Both the position numbers and the translations under genes were made by a program. This document shows, piece after piece, positions 34,202 to 43,395 of a stretch of 64,000 nucleotides of DNA; the stretch's first letter is position 1; each line of letters begins with the position of its first letter. A model generated the notes under the pieces. The model was not told the origin of the DNA, made no database searches, and saw only the letters and a list, made by a program, of their open reading frames with translations. The DNA comes from Arthrobacter sp. U41 (GTDB taxonomy: Bacteria; Actinomycetota; Actinomycetes; Actinomycetales; Micrococcaceae), in assembly GCF_001750145.1 (NCBI RefSeq), contig NZ_CP015732.1, positions 3,224,001 through 3,288,000 on the forward strand, in the 5' to 3' direction.

Positions 34202-36107
34202 CTTGTCCGACTCGGCAGCGACGCTGGCGGCCGCCGCGCCGGCGACAGTGCGCAGCCAGGTCACCATTCCGCTGCGCTTTCCGGACGGCTTCGCCGCCAC
34301 GGCCGAGATGCTGACGTTCCGGGGGCTGGCCGACGGCAAGGAACACCTGCTGCTCGCACTGGGCGAGTGGGAGCAGGCGCTGCTGCATCAGGATCCGGCG
34401 GGCCCGGCGCCCCTGGTCCGGCTGCACAGCGAATGCCTGACCGGGGATGTGTTCGGCAGCCTGCGCTGTGACTGCGGACCGCAGCTGCGGGAGTCAGTCG
34501 AGCAGATCGCAGACGCCGGCGGCTTCCTGCTCTACCTCCGGCAGGAGGGCCGCGGCATCGGGCTCTACTCCAAACTCGACGCCTATGCGCTGCAGGACGC
34601 CGGCCTGGACACCTACGAGGCGAACCTGGCCCTCGGTCACGGCGAGGACGAACGGGAATACACCGCCGCCGCGCAGATGCTCGGCGCCCTCGGCGCCACC
34701 ACCGTCCGCCTGCTCAGCAACAACCCGGACAAGGCCGCCCAGCTGACCGCCCTCGGCATTGACGTCACCGAACAGCTCCCCACCGGCGTGCACCTCTCCG
34801 CGGCCAACCACCGCTACCTGACAGCGAAACGCGACCACACCGGCCACACCCTCGACCTGCCGGCCGCCGTCGGACCCCGGCCCGACGCCCGCGCCGGGGA
34901 GCTCCGCGGCAGGGCCGCAGGCGCCATGGACGCCGGGACGAACCCCAATCTGCCCACTCACGACGAGATGCTGAGCCGGCTTGACGGGCTCATTCCCCGG
35001 CTGAGGGAGCGGGCCGAGGAAACGGAGCGGATTCGCCGCCTCCCGGAGTCCACGATGGCGGAACTGGAGGAAGCCGGAGTCTTCCGGCTGCTTTCTCCAA
35101 AGGCTGTCGGCGGCTTTGGCCTGGGCGTCGAGACCTACGCCCAGGCCGTCCGCCGGCTTGGCCGGGGCTGCGCCTCCACGGCCTGGACGGTCGGTCATCT
35201 GATCGAGCACGTCTGGATGTTGGCCCGGTGGCCGCAGGACATCCAGGATGAAGTCTTCGCGAACGGTCCCGCCCCGTTGGCGGCCGCCACCGGGGCACCG
35301 GTGGGGGTGGCCGAGAAAGTCCCGGGCGGCTTCGCTATTTCGGGCCGGTGGAGCTTCGCCTCGGGCGTGATGCATTCCGGCTGGGTCCTGCTGGCAGCGC
35401 AGCACGACGACATCCGCCTGCAGTGCCTCGTGCCGATATCCGACGTCGAGTTGCTGGATGTGTGGCACACGGCAGGACTGCGGGGTACGGGCAGCAATGA
35501 CATCCGGGCAGAGCGGCTGTTCGTTCCAGAGCGCCGGACACTGGACTGGGCGCTCCTGGCAGCGGCGGACAATCCGGGAAGCCGGATCCATCAGGATCCG
35601 ATCATCCACGCCCCCATGGCCACGCTGCTGAACCTGGTGGCGCCGGCGGCCACCCTGGGTGCCGCCGAGCAAGCCGTCGAATTGTTCGGCGGGCGGATGC
35701 TGGTGCGCAAGGTCAAGAACACCCAGGAGAACCGCCAGGCGGATTCGCCGCTCGCACAGGCCCGCTTTGCGCAGGCTTACGGGCTTGTGGTCACTGCACG
35801 GCTGCACTGGGAGGAAGCGCTCAGGGTTGTTTCCGCCGCCTATGAACGCCAGCCGGCAAGGCTGACGGACGAGGAACGCGCCCGTCACCGGCTCTCGCTC
35901 GCGCTCTCCGGGGAGGCGTCCGCTGAAGCCGTCCGGCTCATCATGGCGGGATCAGGCGGAAGTGCCCACCGGCTGCCCCATCCGCTGCAGCGGATCCAAC
36001 GCGACGTCAACGTGCTGATCAACCACCCCACCCTGACGATGGATCCGATCCTCGAGCAGTCCGGCCGCGGCCTGCTGGGCCTCGGGTTCACGGTTCCCGC
36101 GTTCTGA
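34194..36107 (+). CDS. GTP cyclohydrolase II fused to flavin-dependent monooxygenase
   Basis: This 637-residue frame joins two enzymes. Residues 1-225 are GTP cyclohydrolase II (RibA), the first step of riboflavin synthesis, with zinc ligands Cys81, Cys92 and Cys94 and the RQEGRGIGL loop. After a linker of about 20 residues, 245-637 match group D flavin monooxygenases with the acyl-CoA dehydrogenase fold (HsaA/HpaB-like): FRLLSPKAVGGFG, TAWTVGHL, GRWSFASGVMHSGW and GLRGTGSNDI. No stop or strong ribosome site separates them, though ATG 34926 could be an internal start. It is divergent from a MarR gene. A flavin reductase partner is not nearby. Confidence 0.85.
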   Translation: MTVLSDSAATLAAAAPATVRSQVTIPLRFPDGFAATAEMLTFRGLADGKEHLLLALGEWEQALLHQDPAGPAPLVRLHSECLTGDVFGSLRCDCGPQLRESVEQIADAGGFLLYLRQEGRGIGLYSKLDAYALQDAGLDTYEANLALGHGEDEREYTAAAQMLGALGATTVRLLSNNPDKAAQLTALGIDVTEQLPTGVHLSAANHRYLTAKRDHTGHTLDLPAAVGPRPDARAGELRGRAAGAMDAGTNPNLPTHDEMLSRLDGLIPRLRERAEETERIRRLPESTMAELEEAGVFRLLSPKAVGGFGLGVETYAQAVRRLGRGCASTAWTVGHLIEHVWMLARWPQDIQDEVFANGPAPLAAATGAPVGVAEKVPGGFAISGRWSFASGVMHSGWVLLAAQHDDIRLQCLVPISDVELLDVWHTAGLRGTGSNDIRAERLFVPERRTLDWALLAAADNPGSRIHQDPIIHAPMATLLNLVAPAATLGAAEQAVELFGGRMLVRKVKNTQENRQADSPLAQARFAQAYGLVVTARLHWEEALRVVSAAYERQPARLTDEERARHRLSLALSGEASAEAVRLIMAGSGGSAHRLPHPLQRIQRDVNVLINHPTLTMDPILEQSGRGLLGLGFTVPAF

Positions 36108-36122
36108 CCATGCCTATTTGGC

Positions 36123-36818
36123 CTACTTGGCGGCGTCAGTGACCAACTGCCGGAACTCCGCCTCCGTGTCGAGAACCAGTTTCTTGCCATTGAGGAAGAA
36201 TGTGGGTGTCCCGGTGACCCCCAGGGCCGCGCCGTCCGCGGCATCCTTCCGGATGCGTTCCCTGGTCTTCTCGTCAGCCACTGCCGCGTCGTACCTGGCC
36301 AGGTCCAGTCCCAGCTCCTGCGCATAGCCCCGGAACACGGGTGCCTGGGATTCCTGCTGTCCGCCCCACTGAGTCTGGGTTTCGAACAGCCTCGCTGCCA
36401 TCTGCTCGTACTTGCCCTGTTGCGCAGAAGCTTCCACAGCCAGGGCAGCGGTCCCCGAGTTCCGGTGTCCCGGGAGCGGGAAGTAGCGGTTCACAAAGGT
36501 GATCCGGTCTCCATACCCCTGCTTCAGTTCCTCGACGAGTGGATGGGCGGCGCGGCAGGACTCGCATTCGAAGTCCAGGAACTCCACCAGTTGCGCCTTC
36601 TCGACGGCCGGAGACGTGAGCCGGTGGCTGTCCTCGCGGACCAGCTGCGCGCTGGCTGCAGGCTGCGGAGCTGCCGGGGCGGGCTTGTTTGCGGTGGACA
36701 CCGCGAACCAGACGAGGCCGGCCGCGACGGCGGCCCCGATCAGTACCCACAGGACCAGGCGGACCTTCTTCGCCGGGTCACCGGGGGCAGGGAACGGTTT
36801 GGTGGTGGTCTGTGGCAT
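36123..36818 (-). CDS. Membrane-anchored DsbA-like thiol oxidoreductase
   Basis: From ATG 36818 the product has 231 residues. One N-terminal helix (LVLWVLIGAAVAAGLVWFAV, about 20-40) anchors it; an Ala/Pro linker follows. The DsbA/thioredoxin_4 domain has the redox site CESC in FLDFECESCRAAHP and the cis-Pro loop VTGTPTFFLNGK. It should form or isomerise disulfides in secreted proteins. The ATG chosen starts just before the anchor; an in-frame start at 36947 would add an unlikely leader. Confidence 0.88.
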   Translation of the reverse strand: MPQTTTKPFPAPGDPAKKVRLVLWVLIGAAVAAGLVWFAVSTANKPAPAAPQPAASAQLVREDSHRLTSPAVEKAQLVEFLDFECESCRAAHPLVEELKQGYGDRITFVNRYFPLPGHRNSGTAALAVEASAQQGKYEQMAARLFETQTQWGGQQESQAPVFRGYAQELGLDLARYDAAVADEKTRERIRKDAADGAALGVTGTPTFFLNGKKLVLDTEAEFRQLVTDAAK

Positions 36819-36924
36819 CAGTGCGTGCTGCTTTCTGGAAGGGCCTGGCGGCGGGGTTGTTTGGAGAGGGCGGGAGGTCGAGAGGTGGTCATAGGGCTGT
36901 CCGCGCCGGGACCTAAGAGGCTTC

Positions 36925-37263
36925 CTAACCGGCGCCCCGCGGCGCAAACATGATCACGCACACGCCGAACAGGCAGATCACCGAGCCCGCGATGTCCCAG
37001 CGGTCAGGCCGGAATCCGTCGAAGATCATGCCCCAGGCAAGCGACCCGGCGACGAAGACGCCGCCATAGGCAGCGAGGATCCGCCCGAAGTGCGCATCCG
37101 GCTGGAGGGTCGCCACGAAACCGTAGGCCCCCAGCGCGAGGACGCCCGCTCCGGCCCACCACCAGTCCTTGCCTTCGCGGACCGACTGCCAGACCAGCCA
37201 GGCGCCGCCGATCTCGGCTGCGGCTGCGAGTGCGAACAGCAGGACCGACTTTGCGATATTCAC
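36925..37263 (-). CDS. ynfA: YnfA/UPF0060 family small membrane protein
   Basis: A GTG at 37263 gives 112 residues with four hydrophobic helices: [56 protein letters not shown] and [16 protein letters not shown]. The [10 protein letters not shown] and [10 protein letters not shown] motifs are diagnostic of UPF0060. YnfA is an SMR-like efflux protein in enterobacteria; the function here is not known. Confidence 0.87.
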   Translation of the reverse strand: MNIAKSVLLFALAAAAEIGGAWLVWQSVREGKDWWWAGAGVLALGAYGFVATLQPDAHFGRILAAYGGVFVAGSLAWGMIFDGFRPDRWDIAGSVICLFGVCVIMFAPRGAG

Positions 37264-37485
37264 GGACTCATCATGGCAGGGCGGCAGCGAGCCGCGCGAT
37301 TCGCGCCGGTTCCGGGCGTCGTGGAAGCCACGTCGCTGGCGGCTGCATTTCGGCGCGGGGCTGTCCGGCCGGGGGCCGTGGCCAGGGCCTCGCCCGAAGA
37401 TTCTCTGGCGGGCGGGAATACCGGAGCGGTTCTGTATGTTGAACACCTATCCGAGCAGAAATACGAAGAAGAGAGATTCACTCCA

Positions 37486-37788
37486 GTGGCAACCGATTAC
37501 GATGAAGTACGTTCCGACGTCAAGGAATCGCAGGACAGGTCCCTGGAGGCGTTGCAATCTGCCAATGCTCCGGACGCCCGCAGTGTGGTCAGTGAGCTGG
37601 ATGAGGCGGATTCGCTGGACGGTTCCATTACCCCCGGCGGGGAATTCGTCGCAGAGGAGCTGGTTGTCCAGGTCATCCCGCAGGCGGAGGACGAATTCAC
37701 CTGCTACTCCTGTTTCCTGGTCCGGCACCGGTCCCAGATCGCGCGTGAAAAGAACGGCCACGCCTACTGCATTGAGTGCGAGGGCTAA
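37486..37788 (+). CDS. DUF4193 zinc-ribbon-like protein, copy A
   Basis: A GTG at 37486 starts 100 residues beginning with MATDYDEVRSDVKESQ, typical of the actinobacterial DUF4193 family. The second half has EDEFTCYSCFLVRHRSQ and a C-terminal CIEC pair, four cysteines that could bind zinc. A second member of the same length lies at 56654-56956. The family is widespread in actinobacteria and uncharacterised. Confidence 0.87.
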   Translation: MATDYDEVRSDVKESQDRSLEALQSANAPDARSVVSELDEADSLDGSITPGGEFVAEELVVQVIPQAEDEFTCYSCFLVRHRSQIAREKNGHAYCIECEG

Positions 37789-37879
37789 GGCGCTTCTGCG
37801 GCGCGGGCGGGCAAATCCGCCGCCGCGGCTACGGCACGAAATCAGGTGACGGAAACGCCGAGGGCATTACAATCGGCGC

Positions 37880-38896
37880 ATGACCGTGCTCGAGTGGCTG
37901 CTGGATTCCGACCCGTCCATTCGCTGGCAGGCGTTGCGTGACCTGGCCGGCGCCCCGGCCGACGTCGTAGCTGCTGAACGCGCACGGGTGGCCACCGAGG
38001 GATGGGGCGCCCGGTTGCTGGGCCTGCGCGGGGAGGATGGCCAATGGGCCGGGGGAGCGTATTTCCCGGCGCACAGCGGGGATCCCGACGTCGGAAGCCC
38101 CGAAGCAGCTGCCGCTACGGACCGCCGGGACGACGCCGTCGGGCACGACGTGCCCGACGACGGGAGCCAGCCCTGGACCGCCACCACCTACAGCCTCCTG
38201 CTGCTGCGTGACTTTGGCGTCGACCCGGAAAGTGCCCGGATGCGCCAGACCGTGGCGCTGGTGCGGGACAACTGCCATTGGGAAGAGGGCGGGCAGCCCT
38301 ATTTCACCGGCGAAGTGGAGCCATGCATCAACGGCATGACCGTCGCGCTCGGAGCCTATTTCGATCAGGACGTCGACGGCGTGGTCGCCCGGCTCGTCAG
38401 TGGCCAGCTCGAGGACGGCGGATGGAACTGCTGGGCGGAGTACGGGGCGGTTGTCTCGTCACTCGCCACAACGATCAACGTCCTGGAGGGACTCCTGGCG
38501 CACGAGCGTGACACCGGCGGTTCGGCGGAATCCGTCGGGGCCCGGCGGCGCGGCGAGGAGTATCTCCTCGAGCGCAAGCTGTTCCGACGCAAAAGCAACG
38601 GCGAAGTCATTGACCCGGCCTGGCTGGACTTCACCTTTCCCACCCGCTGGCACTACGACGTCCTCCGTGCCCTGGAGTACTTCCGGTCCGCCGGTGATCC
38701 GCCCGACCCGCGGGTGGCCGAGGCGGTGGAGCTGCTCCGGTCCAAGGGCCAGCCCGACGGCACCTGGCTGCTGGAGAACACCCACCCCGGGCAGATCCAC
38801 TTTGAACTCGAGGATGGCGACGGCCAGCCCAGCCGATGGAACACCCTGCGGGCGCTGCGGGTCCTTCAGTGGTATGAGTACGCAGCGCGTCCCTAG
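37880..38896 (+). CDS. Squalene/prenyltransferase-like alpha-alpha toroid protein
   Basis: The 338-residue protein consists of helical repeats resembling the squalene-hopene cyclase/prenyltransferase toroid, with QW-like motifs such as GQLEDGGWNCWAEYG and LRSKGQPDGTWLLENTH. The DxDD catalytic acid of true class II cyclases is not seen and the length is half that of a cyclase, so it is more likely a non-cyclase member. Function unknown; it stands alone between two oppositely read small genes. Confidence 0.7.
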   Translation: MTVLEWLLDSDPSIRWQALRDLAGAPADVVAAERARVATEGWGARLLGLRGEDGQWAGGAYFPAHSGDPDVGSPEAAAATDRRDDAVGHDVPDDGSQPWTATTYSLLLLRDFGVDPESARMRQTVALVRDNCHWEEGGQPYFTGEVEPCINGMTVALGAYFDQDVDGVVARLVSGQLEDGGWNCWAEYGAVVSSLATTINVLEGLLAHERDTGGSAESVGARRRGEEYLLERKLFRRKSNGEVIDPAWLDFTFPTRWHYDVLRALEYFRSAGDPPDPRVAEAVELLRSKGQPDGTWLLENTHPGQIHFELEDGDGQPSRWNTLRALRVLQWYEYAARP

Positions 38897-38914
38897 CCGG
38901 GCCTGCGCCTTTTC

Positions 38915-39250
38915 CTACGCCGCGCCCGTCCACCGGGGCGCCATTGCGGCCCGGCGGATCGTCTTCGCGCGGGTATGGAAGCCGTCGGCGCGTTTATGCC
39001 AGTCGTGACGGGCCTGCAGGGCATCGCCGGACGGTGCTGATGCCGCAACCTTGTCCCGGGCGCTCGTCTCGGAGCAGAGGTCGGTGATCAGCCCCATGCC
39101 GGCGCACTCGCGCACGGCGGCGATGCCGGCGACGGCGGCGGACTTGTCGCGGAACGCGGCCGATACGGCCATCACTGTCCCGTCCGGTGCCTTGAGCCGG
39201 AACCGGAAATTCGACTCCGCATCAACAAAAACTTCAAACTTGCCGGCCAT
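38915..39250 (-). CDS. YegP/DUF1508 family protein
   Basis: The 111-residue product begins KFEVFVDAESNFRFRLKAPDGTVMAVSAAFRDKSAAVAGI, the single DUF1508 (YegP) repeat. The remaining third is basic and unrelated. AGGATTAT precedes the start. Family members are small single-domain proteins of unknown role, often stress-linked. Confidence 0.78.
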   Translation of the reverse strand: MAGKFEVFVDAESNFRFRLKAPDGTVMAVSAAFRDKSAAVAGIAAVRECAGMGLITDLCSETSARDKVAASAPSGDALQARHDWHKRADGFHTRAKTIRRAAMAPRWTGAA

Positions 39251-39454
39251 AATAATCCTCCCGGTCTACGGAGCCTGCCCGCGGCGGCAATACCGCGGAT
39301 CAGGCCGGAACGCATCAATGCGTTCGTGTCCCGCTGCTCTGGTCGAACGATCACGAAGGATCAGTTCTTTTGGTGATATTAAGTCTGTTGCAGGCTCCTG
39401 GGGCCCACAAGGCGCGGCAGGTAAACCCTGGGTAAAAGCTGTGCAACACCGGGC

Positions 39455-40444
39455 TCAGACGTGCCGGGAAAACCAGGCCAGCGTGTCGTTCCAGGCGGCG
39501 GTGGCTTGGGCCTCGACGTAACGCTGCCCGGTGTCGTTGTGGAAGGCGTGGTCGACGCCGGGATAGACGGTGAGCTGGTGGCGGACGTCCGTGGCGGCCA
39601 GCGCTTCCCGCAACGCCGGCAAGGCTCCAGTGATCCGCTGATCGAGTTCGGCATACACGCCGAAGACGGCCGGCTTGATCGTCGGAACCTTGTCCAGATC
39701 GGGGGACGGCCCGTAGAACGCCGCGGTGGCCTTCAGCCCCGGAAGCTCCGTCGCAGCCTGCCAGGTGATGCCCCCGCCGAAGCAGTACCCGGTCATGGCG
39801 GTCCGCCCCTCCTCGACGAAGTCCTGCGACTGCAGGTAATCGAAAGCGGCGGCGAAATCGGAGACATGGCGCGGGATGCCGGCCGCCGTCAGCGCCCCGG
39901 GGACGGCATCGCGGTCCATCGCCGCCGTGCCCCCTTCCCTGCTGAGCAGGTCCAGTGCCAAGGCCGCGTAGCCGGACTTAGCGAAGCGGCGCGCCACGTC
40001 CTCGATGTGCGGGGTCAACCCGCGGTTCTCGTGGCAGATCAGTACGGCTGGTCCGGGAGCACCCGACTCCGGCCGGGCAAGGTAGCCGCTGATATCTGTT
40101 CCGTTCGCCGGGAACCGCACCATCCCCGTCACCAGACCCGGCGCGCCCTCTGGAACAGAGAGCGGGCTCTTGGCCCCCGGGACCGGGCCGGGGGAGGCGG
40201 TGCCGGTCGCCGTGCCCGTCGCCGTGCCGGTCAAGGAGGGGCTGGGGGTCGGCATCGGGTCCGTGCTGCGCGGTACTTCTTCCGGTGTGCAGCCCACCAG
40301 CAGCATCGCGGCTGACGCGGCGGCCATACTGCCGGTGATGAACGCCACCCGGCGCGTGAACGTGCGCTGGCTCAGGGCGCCGGCACGGTAATCATCGAAG
40401 AATTCCTCAATCAGGTACTTCTCAAACTTGCCAAGCTTGGTCAT
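39455..40444 (-). CDS. Dienelactone hydrolase family lipoprotein
   Basis: The 329-residue protein has a long N-terminus (about 1-35) ahead of a signal-like helix ending in LLVGC, a probable lipobox, then a Thr/Pro/Gly linker with TGTA repeats. The alpha/beta hydrolase domain shows ICHENRGL (oxyanion region), the nucleophile elbow GYCFGGG with Cys, and the final His in GVDHAFHND. These match dienelactone hydrolase. The RRVAFITGSMAAASAAMLLVGC segment resembles a twin-arginine or Sec lipoprotein signal, as in YghX-type proteins. Confidence 0.83.
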   Translation of the reverse strand: MTKLGKFEKYLIEEFFDDYRAGALSQRTFTRRVAFITGSMAAASAAMLLVGCTPEEVPRSTDPMPTPSPSLTGTATGTATGTASPGPVPGAKSPLSVPEGAPGLVTGMVRFPANGTDISGYLARPESGAPGPAVLICHENRGLTPHIEDVARRFAKSGYAALALDLLSREGGTAAMDRDAVPGALTAAGIPRHVSDFAAAFDYLQSQDFVEEGRTAMTGYCFGGGITWQAATELPGLKATAAFYGPSPDLDKVPTIKPAVFGVYAELDQRITGALPALREALAATDVRHQLTVYPGVDHAFHNDTGQRYVEAQATAAWNDTLAWFSRHV

Positions 40445-40523
40445 GAAGGCCTCCTGGAGTGTGCGGACATCCTCCTCCGAAGTCCATGATCAGGCAAGGG
40501 TTTCCCTCACCTAAGGACCGCCC

Positions 40524-41243
40524 TCAGCGGCGTTCCAGCCGGGCCTGCCCCGATGACCAGCCTTGATCGTGCAGGCGCTCAAATCCGTCGAGGAGCAGGT
40601 CGAGGGCGAATTCAAACTCGAACTGGTCGTCGCAGCCGTGCCCGATGACAGAGCCTTCGTCGTGGATCTTCGAGGTGGCGATCGCGACGATGTTCGGATA
40701 CCGCGCGGCCAGCTGCTCGAACATGGCGGCCTGGGCCTGCGGCGACTGCTCTGCCGGCGGAGCCTCCGGGTCGTCGAACAGTTCCTGGGTGAAGCCCCAC
40801 ATGCGGCCCCCGATGGCATGCATTACGTGATGCGTGAGATCCGCGGTGAAGCCGCCGGCCAGGAACATGCCGGTGAACGAGTCCATGTACCCGAGGACCG
40901 CGGGTGTCTTATTGGTGCGGGACTCAACCGCCCGGCGGGCCCACGGGTGCCGTTGCAGCGCCCGCCGCGCAGAGAGCACCCGCAACCGGACGGCGTTCTT
41001 CCAGTCCGCCCCGGGCACCGGGGGATCGATCTCGCCGATGAGAATCGCGACCATCCCGTCGAGAAGCTCCTCTTTGTTCGCGACGTGTTTGTACAGCGCC
41101 ATCGGCACGACGCCCAGTTCCTCGGCGAGCCTGCGCATGCTGAGCGACTCGAAGCCCCCGGCGTCAGCGAGTGCGACGGCTGCCTGCAGCACCCGGTCCC
41201 GGTTCAGGGGCGTACGGCGTGGGGCCTGCAGCTGCTGAGTCAT
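40524..41243 (-). CDS. TetR/AcrR-family repressor
   Basis: From ATG 41243 the protein has 239 residues. The N-terminal helix-turn-helix is clear: RVLQAAVALADAGGFESLSMRRLAEELGVVPMALYKHVANKEELLDGM. A C-terminal TetR ligand domain of the TetR_C_1 type follows. It is divergent from a DUF2306 membrane gene, and two GTGTAC-N3-GTACAC palindromes lie in the intergenic region, so it most likely controls both genes. Confidence 0.9.
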   Translation of the reverse strand: MTQQLQAPRRTPLNRDRVLQAAVALADAGGFESLSMRRLAEELGVVPMALYKHVANKEELLDGMVAILIGEIDPPVPGADWKNAVRLRVLSARRALQRHPWARRAVESRTNKTPAVLGYMDSFTGMFLAGGFTADLTHHVMHAIGGRMWGFTQELFDDPEAPPAEQSPQAQAAMFEQLAARYPNIVAIATSKIHDEGSVIGHGCDDQFEFEFALDLLLDGFERLHDQGWSSGQARLERR

Positions 41244-41272
41244 CCGGACCACCTTTCCCTAGCAGCCTCCCC

Positions 41273-41301
41273 TTGACAAGTGTACTGCGTACACCTAGCG
41301 T
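41273..41301 (+). promoter_or_regulatory. Promoter with TetR operator in the spacer
   Basis: TTGACA (41273-41278) and TAGCGT (41296-41301) are spaced by 17 bp. The spacer contains GTGTACTGCGTACAC (41280-41294), a 6+6 palindrome with a 3-nt centre. Binding would block the promoter of the DUF2306 gene. Confidence 0.75.
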
Positions 41302-41312
41302 TTGTGCCATGA

Positions 41313-41329
41313 AGTGTACAACGTACACT
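41313..41329. promoter_or_regulatory. Second TetR operator
   Basis: AGTGTACAACGTACACT is a 7+7 palindrome with a 3-nt centre and the same half-site as the promoter operator, centred 34 bp downstream. It lies just upstream of the DUF2306 start. Confidence 0.75.
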
Positions 41330-41350
41330 CCCGGATTTGAGGACCAGGCC

Positions 41351-42052
41351 ATGACAACAGAACCCGCCAGCCCCGCCCGGCGCCCCGGACCCCAGTGGCC
41401 CGTGCCTGCCGCCCTAATCCTCCTCAGCCTGATCCCGGTCATCGCCGGTGCGGCGCGGCTGACCGAGCTAACCGGGGGCGCCGCCATCACGCCGCAGAAC
41501 GCACGGTTCTTTGCCTCGCCGGCGCCGGTGGTAATCCACATTGTCAGCGTCACCATCTACAGCCTGCTCGGTGCATTCCAATTTGTTCCAGCGCTGCGCG
41601 GCAGGCGAGCCTGGCACCGCACCGCCGGAAGTGTCCTCATTCCGGCCGGCCTGTTCGCCGCGCTCTCCGGCCTGTGGATGTCCGCCTTCTATCCGCTCCC
41701 GGATGGCGACACCGATGTTCCGATTCGGCTGTTCTTCGGCTCGGCGATGCTGGTCAGCATCATCCTGGGGCTCCTCGCGATCCGGCGCCGGGATTTTGTC
41801 CGGCACGGCGCGTGGATGACGCGCGGCTATGCAATCGGTGTCGCCGCGGGAACCCAGGCCCTGGTGATTCTTCCCTGGATGCTGCTGGTGGGAACGCCTG
41901 ACGAGCTGACCAGGGCCCTGCTCATGGCTGCGGCCTGGGTGATCAACCTGGCGGTGGCCGAGTACGTCATCTACCGGCGCGCCCGGCTCTCCGCCCGCAC
42001 GTCCCGCCCTGCCGTTCGGCCTGTCCGGACTGCGGCCGGGGTGCCACGTTGA
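41351..42052 (+). CDS. DUF2306 membrane protein
   Basis: The 233-residue protein from ATG 41351 has six to seven hydrophobic helices with HIVSVTIYSLLGAFQFVPALRGRRAWHRTAG and RHGAWMTRGYAIGVAAGTQAL, both typical of DUF2306. An ATG at 41309 is in frame but overlaps the second operator. Function unknown; family members carry conserved His residues in the membrane that could bind heme or metal. It is controlled by the divergent TetR gene. Confidence 0.83.
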   Translation: MTTEPASPARRPGPQWPVPAALILLSLIPVIAGAARLTELTGGAAITPQNARFFASPAPVVIHIVSVTIYSLLGAFQFVPALRGRRAWHRTAGSVLIPAGLFAALSGLWMSAFYPLPDGDTDVPIRLFFGSAMLVSIILGLLAIRRRDFVRHGAWMTRGYAIGVAAGTQALVILPWMLLVGTPDELTRALLMAAAWVINLAVAEYVIYRRARLSARTSRPAVRPVRTAAGVPR

Positions 42053-42179
42053 CGGCCGCCGTGCGGGCAGCCCGAACGTCTTAATTCGACATGAGAATGC
42101 CCCGCGGCGGCGCCCGGTCCGTAACATTGAGGGAAGTACGGTTCCCAGCTTGCCAAGTTCACTGAAAAGGACTATTTAG

Positions 42180-43193
42180 GTGCCACTCGACTCATTGCCC
42201 GTCCTGGACTTCTCCCGTTTGAGCGCGGGGCCCGCGGAGGCCTCGCGGTTTCGTGACGATCTGCGCAACGCCATGCACGAGGTCGGTTTCCTCTACCTGG
42301 CCGGGCACGGGATCCCGCAGCAGTTGACGGATGCGATGCTCGATGTCTCCCGGCGCTTCTTCGAGCTGCCCGACGAGCAGAAGCTCGCCGTCGAAAACGT
42401 CCACAGCCCGCAGTTCCGTGGATACACCCGGGTCGGCGGGGAGCTCACGGACGGAGCGGTCGACTGGCGCGAGCAGATCGATATCGGCGTTGAGCGCGCT
42501 GCCGTGGAGCCGGGGCCCGGCGTCGCTGACTACTGGCGTCTTGAGGGGCCCAACTTGTGGCCGGACGCCCTCCCCGAAATGCGCGACATTGTCCTCGAAT
42601 GGAACGAGCGGCTCAGCGCAATCTCGCTGAGCCTGCTGCGGGCCCTGGCGGTGTCCCTCGGGGCGCCCGAAGACACCTTCGACGCGGCATTTGCGGAACG
42701 GGCATTTCCCCTGCTCAAGGTTGTGCGGTATCCGGGGGAGTCCGACCCGGAGCCCAAGCAGGGCGTGGGCTCCCACCGGGACGGCGGGGTCCTGACGCTG
42801 CTGCTCGTGGAGCCGGGAAAGGGTGGACTCCAGGTCGAGTACCAGGGGCAATGGATCGACGCCCCCCAGGTGCCGGGAACTTTTGTGGTCAATATCGGCG
42901 AGATGCTTGAACTGGCCACGAACGGCTACCTCAAGGCGACCCTCCACCGCGTGATTTCACCTCTGCGCGGCACTGACCGTGTATCCCTGCCGTTCTTCTA
43001 CAATCCGGCGCTGGACGCAACGATGCCCCAACTCGCGGTGAGCCCGGAATTTCAGGCCAAAGCCCGCGGCCTGTCGGTTGATCCGACGAACAGCCCCATT
43101 CTTGAAACCTACGGCGACAATGCCCTGCGCTACCGGCTGCGGGCGCACCCGAACGTCGTGGCTGAGCACCACTCCGACCTGCAGAACGGCTGA
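42180..43193 (+). CDS. Isopenicillin N synthase-like Fe(II)/2-oxoglutarate oxygenase
   Basis: A GTG at 42180 starts 337 residues. The N-terminal DIOX_N part (VLDFSRLSAGPAEASRFRDDL, HEVGFLYLAGHGIP) is followed by the double-stranded beta-helix with iron ligands in SHRDGG (His, Asp) and LKATLHRV (His) and the co-substrate Arg in RVSLPFFYNP. Plant and bacterial relatives oxidise small molecules such as amino acids or flavonoids. The substrate is unknown and it has no obvious operon partner. Confidence 0.88.
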   Translation: MPLDSLPVLDFSRLSAGPAEASRFRDDLRNAMHEVGFLYLAGHGIPQQLTDAMLDVSRRFFELPDEQKLAVENVHSPQFRGYTRVGGELTDGAVDWREQIDIGVERAAVEPGPGVADYWRLEGPNLWPDALPEMRDIVLEWNERLSAISLSLLRALAVSLGAPEDTFDAAFAERAFPLLKVVRYPGESDPEPKQGVGSHRDGGVLTLLLVEPGKGGLQVEYQGQWIDAPQVPGTFVVNIGEMLELATNGYLKATLHRVISPLRGTDRVSLPFFYNPALDATMPQLAVSPEFQAKARGLSVDPTNSPILETYGDNALRYRLRAHPNVVAEHHSDLQNG

Positions 43194-43395
43194 GCCGGCG
43201 TCTCACGTACCGCTGCCCGAACAGTCCTATGACGCGGAAACGCCCCGGCGCTGCGCGCATCCGGGTAGCGGTGTGCAACCTGCACGTCGACGGCCCCGAA
43301 GCTCACCGTCCGGATCGAGGCTGGGCTCGATTCCAGCCGGTGGCTATCCTGATGAATATGGACGTGCTCACGGCACCCGATGCAGGCCTTTGCTG

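Noticed and set aside
34494..35888. Minus-strand frame opposite the RibA-monooxygenase fusion
   Set aside because: It lacks homology, while the plus strand carries two complete conserved domains.
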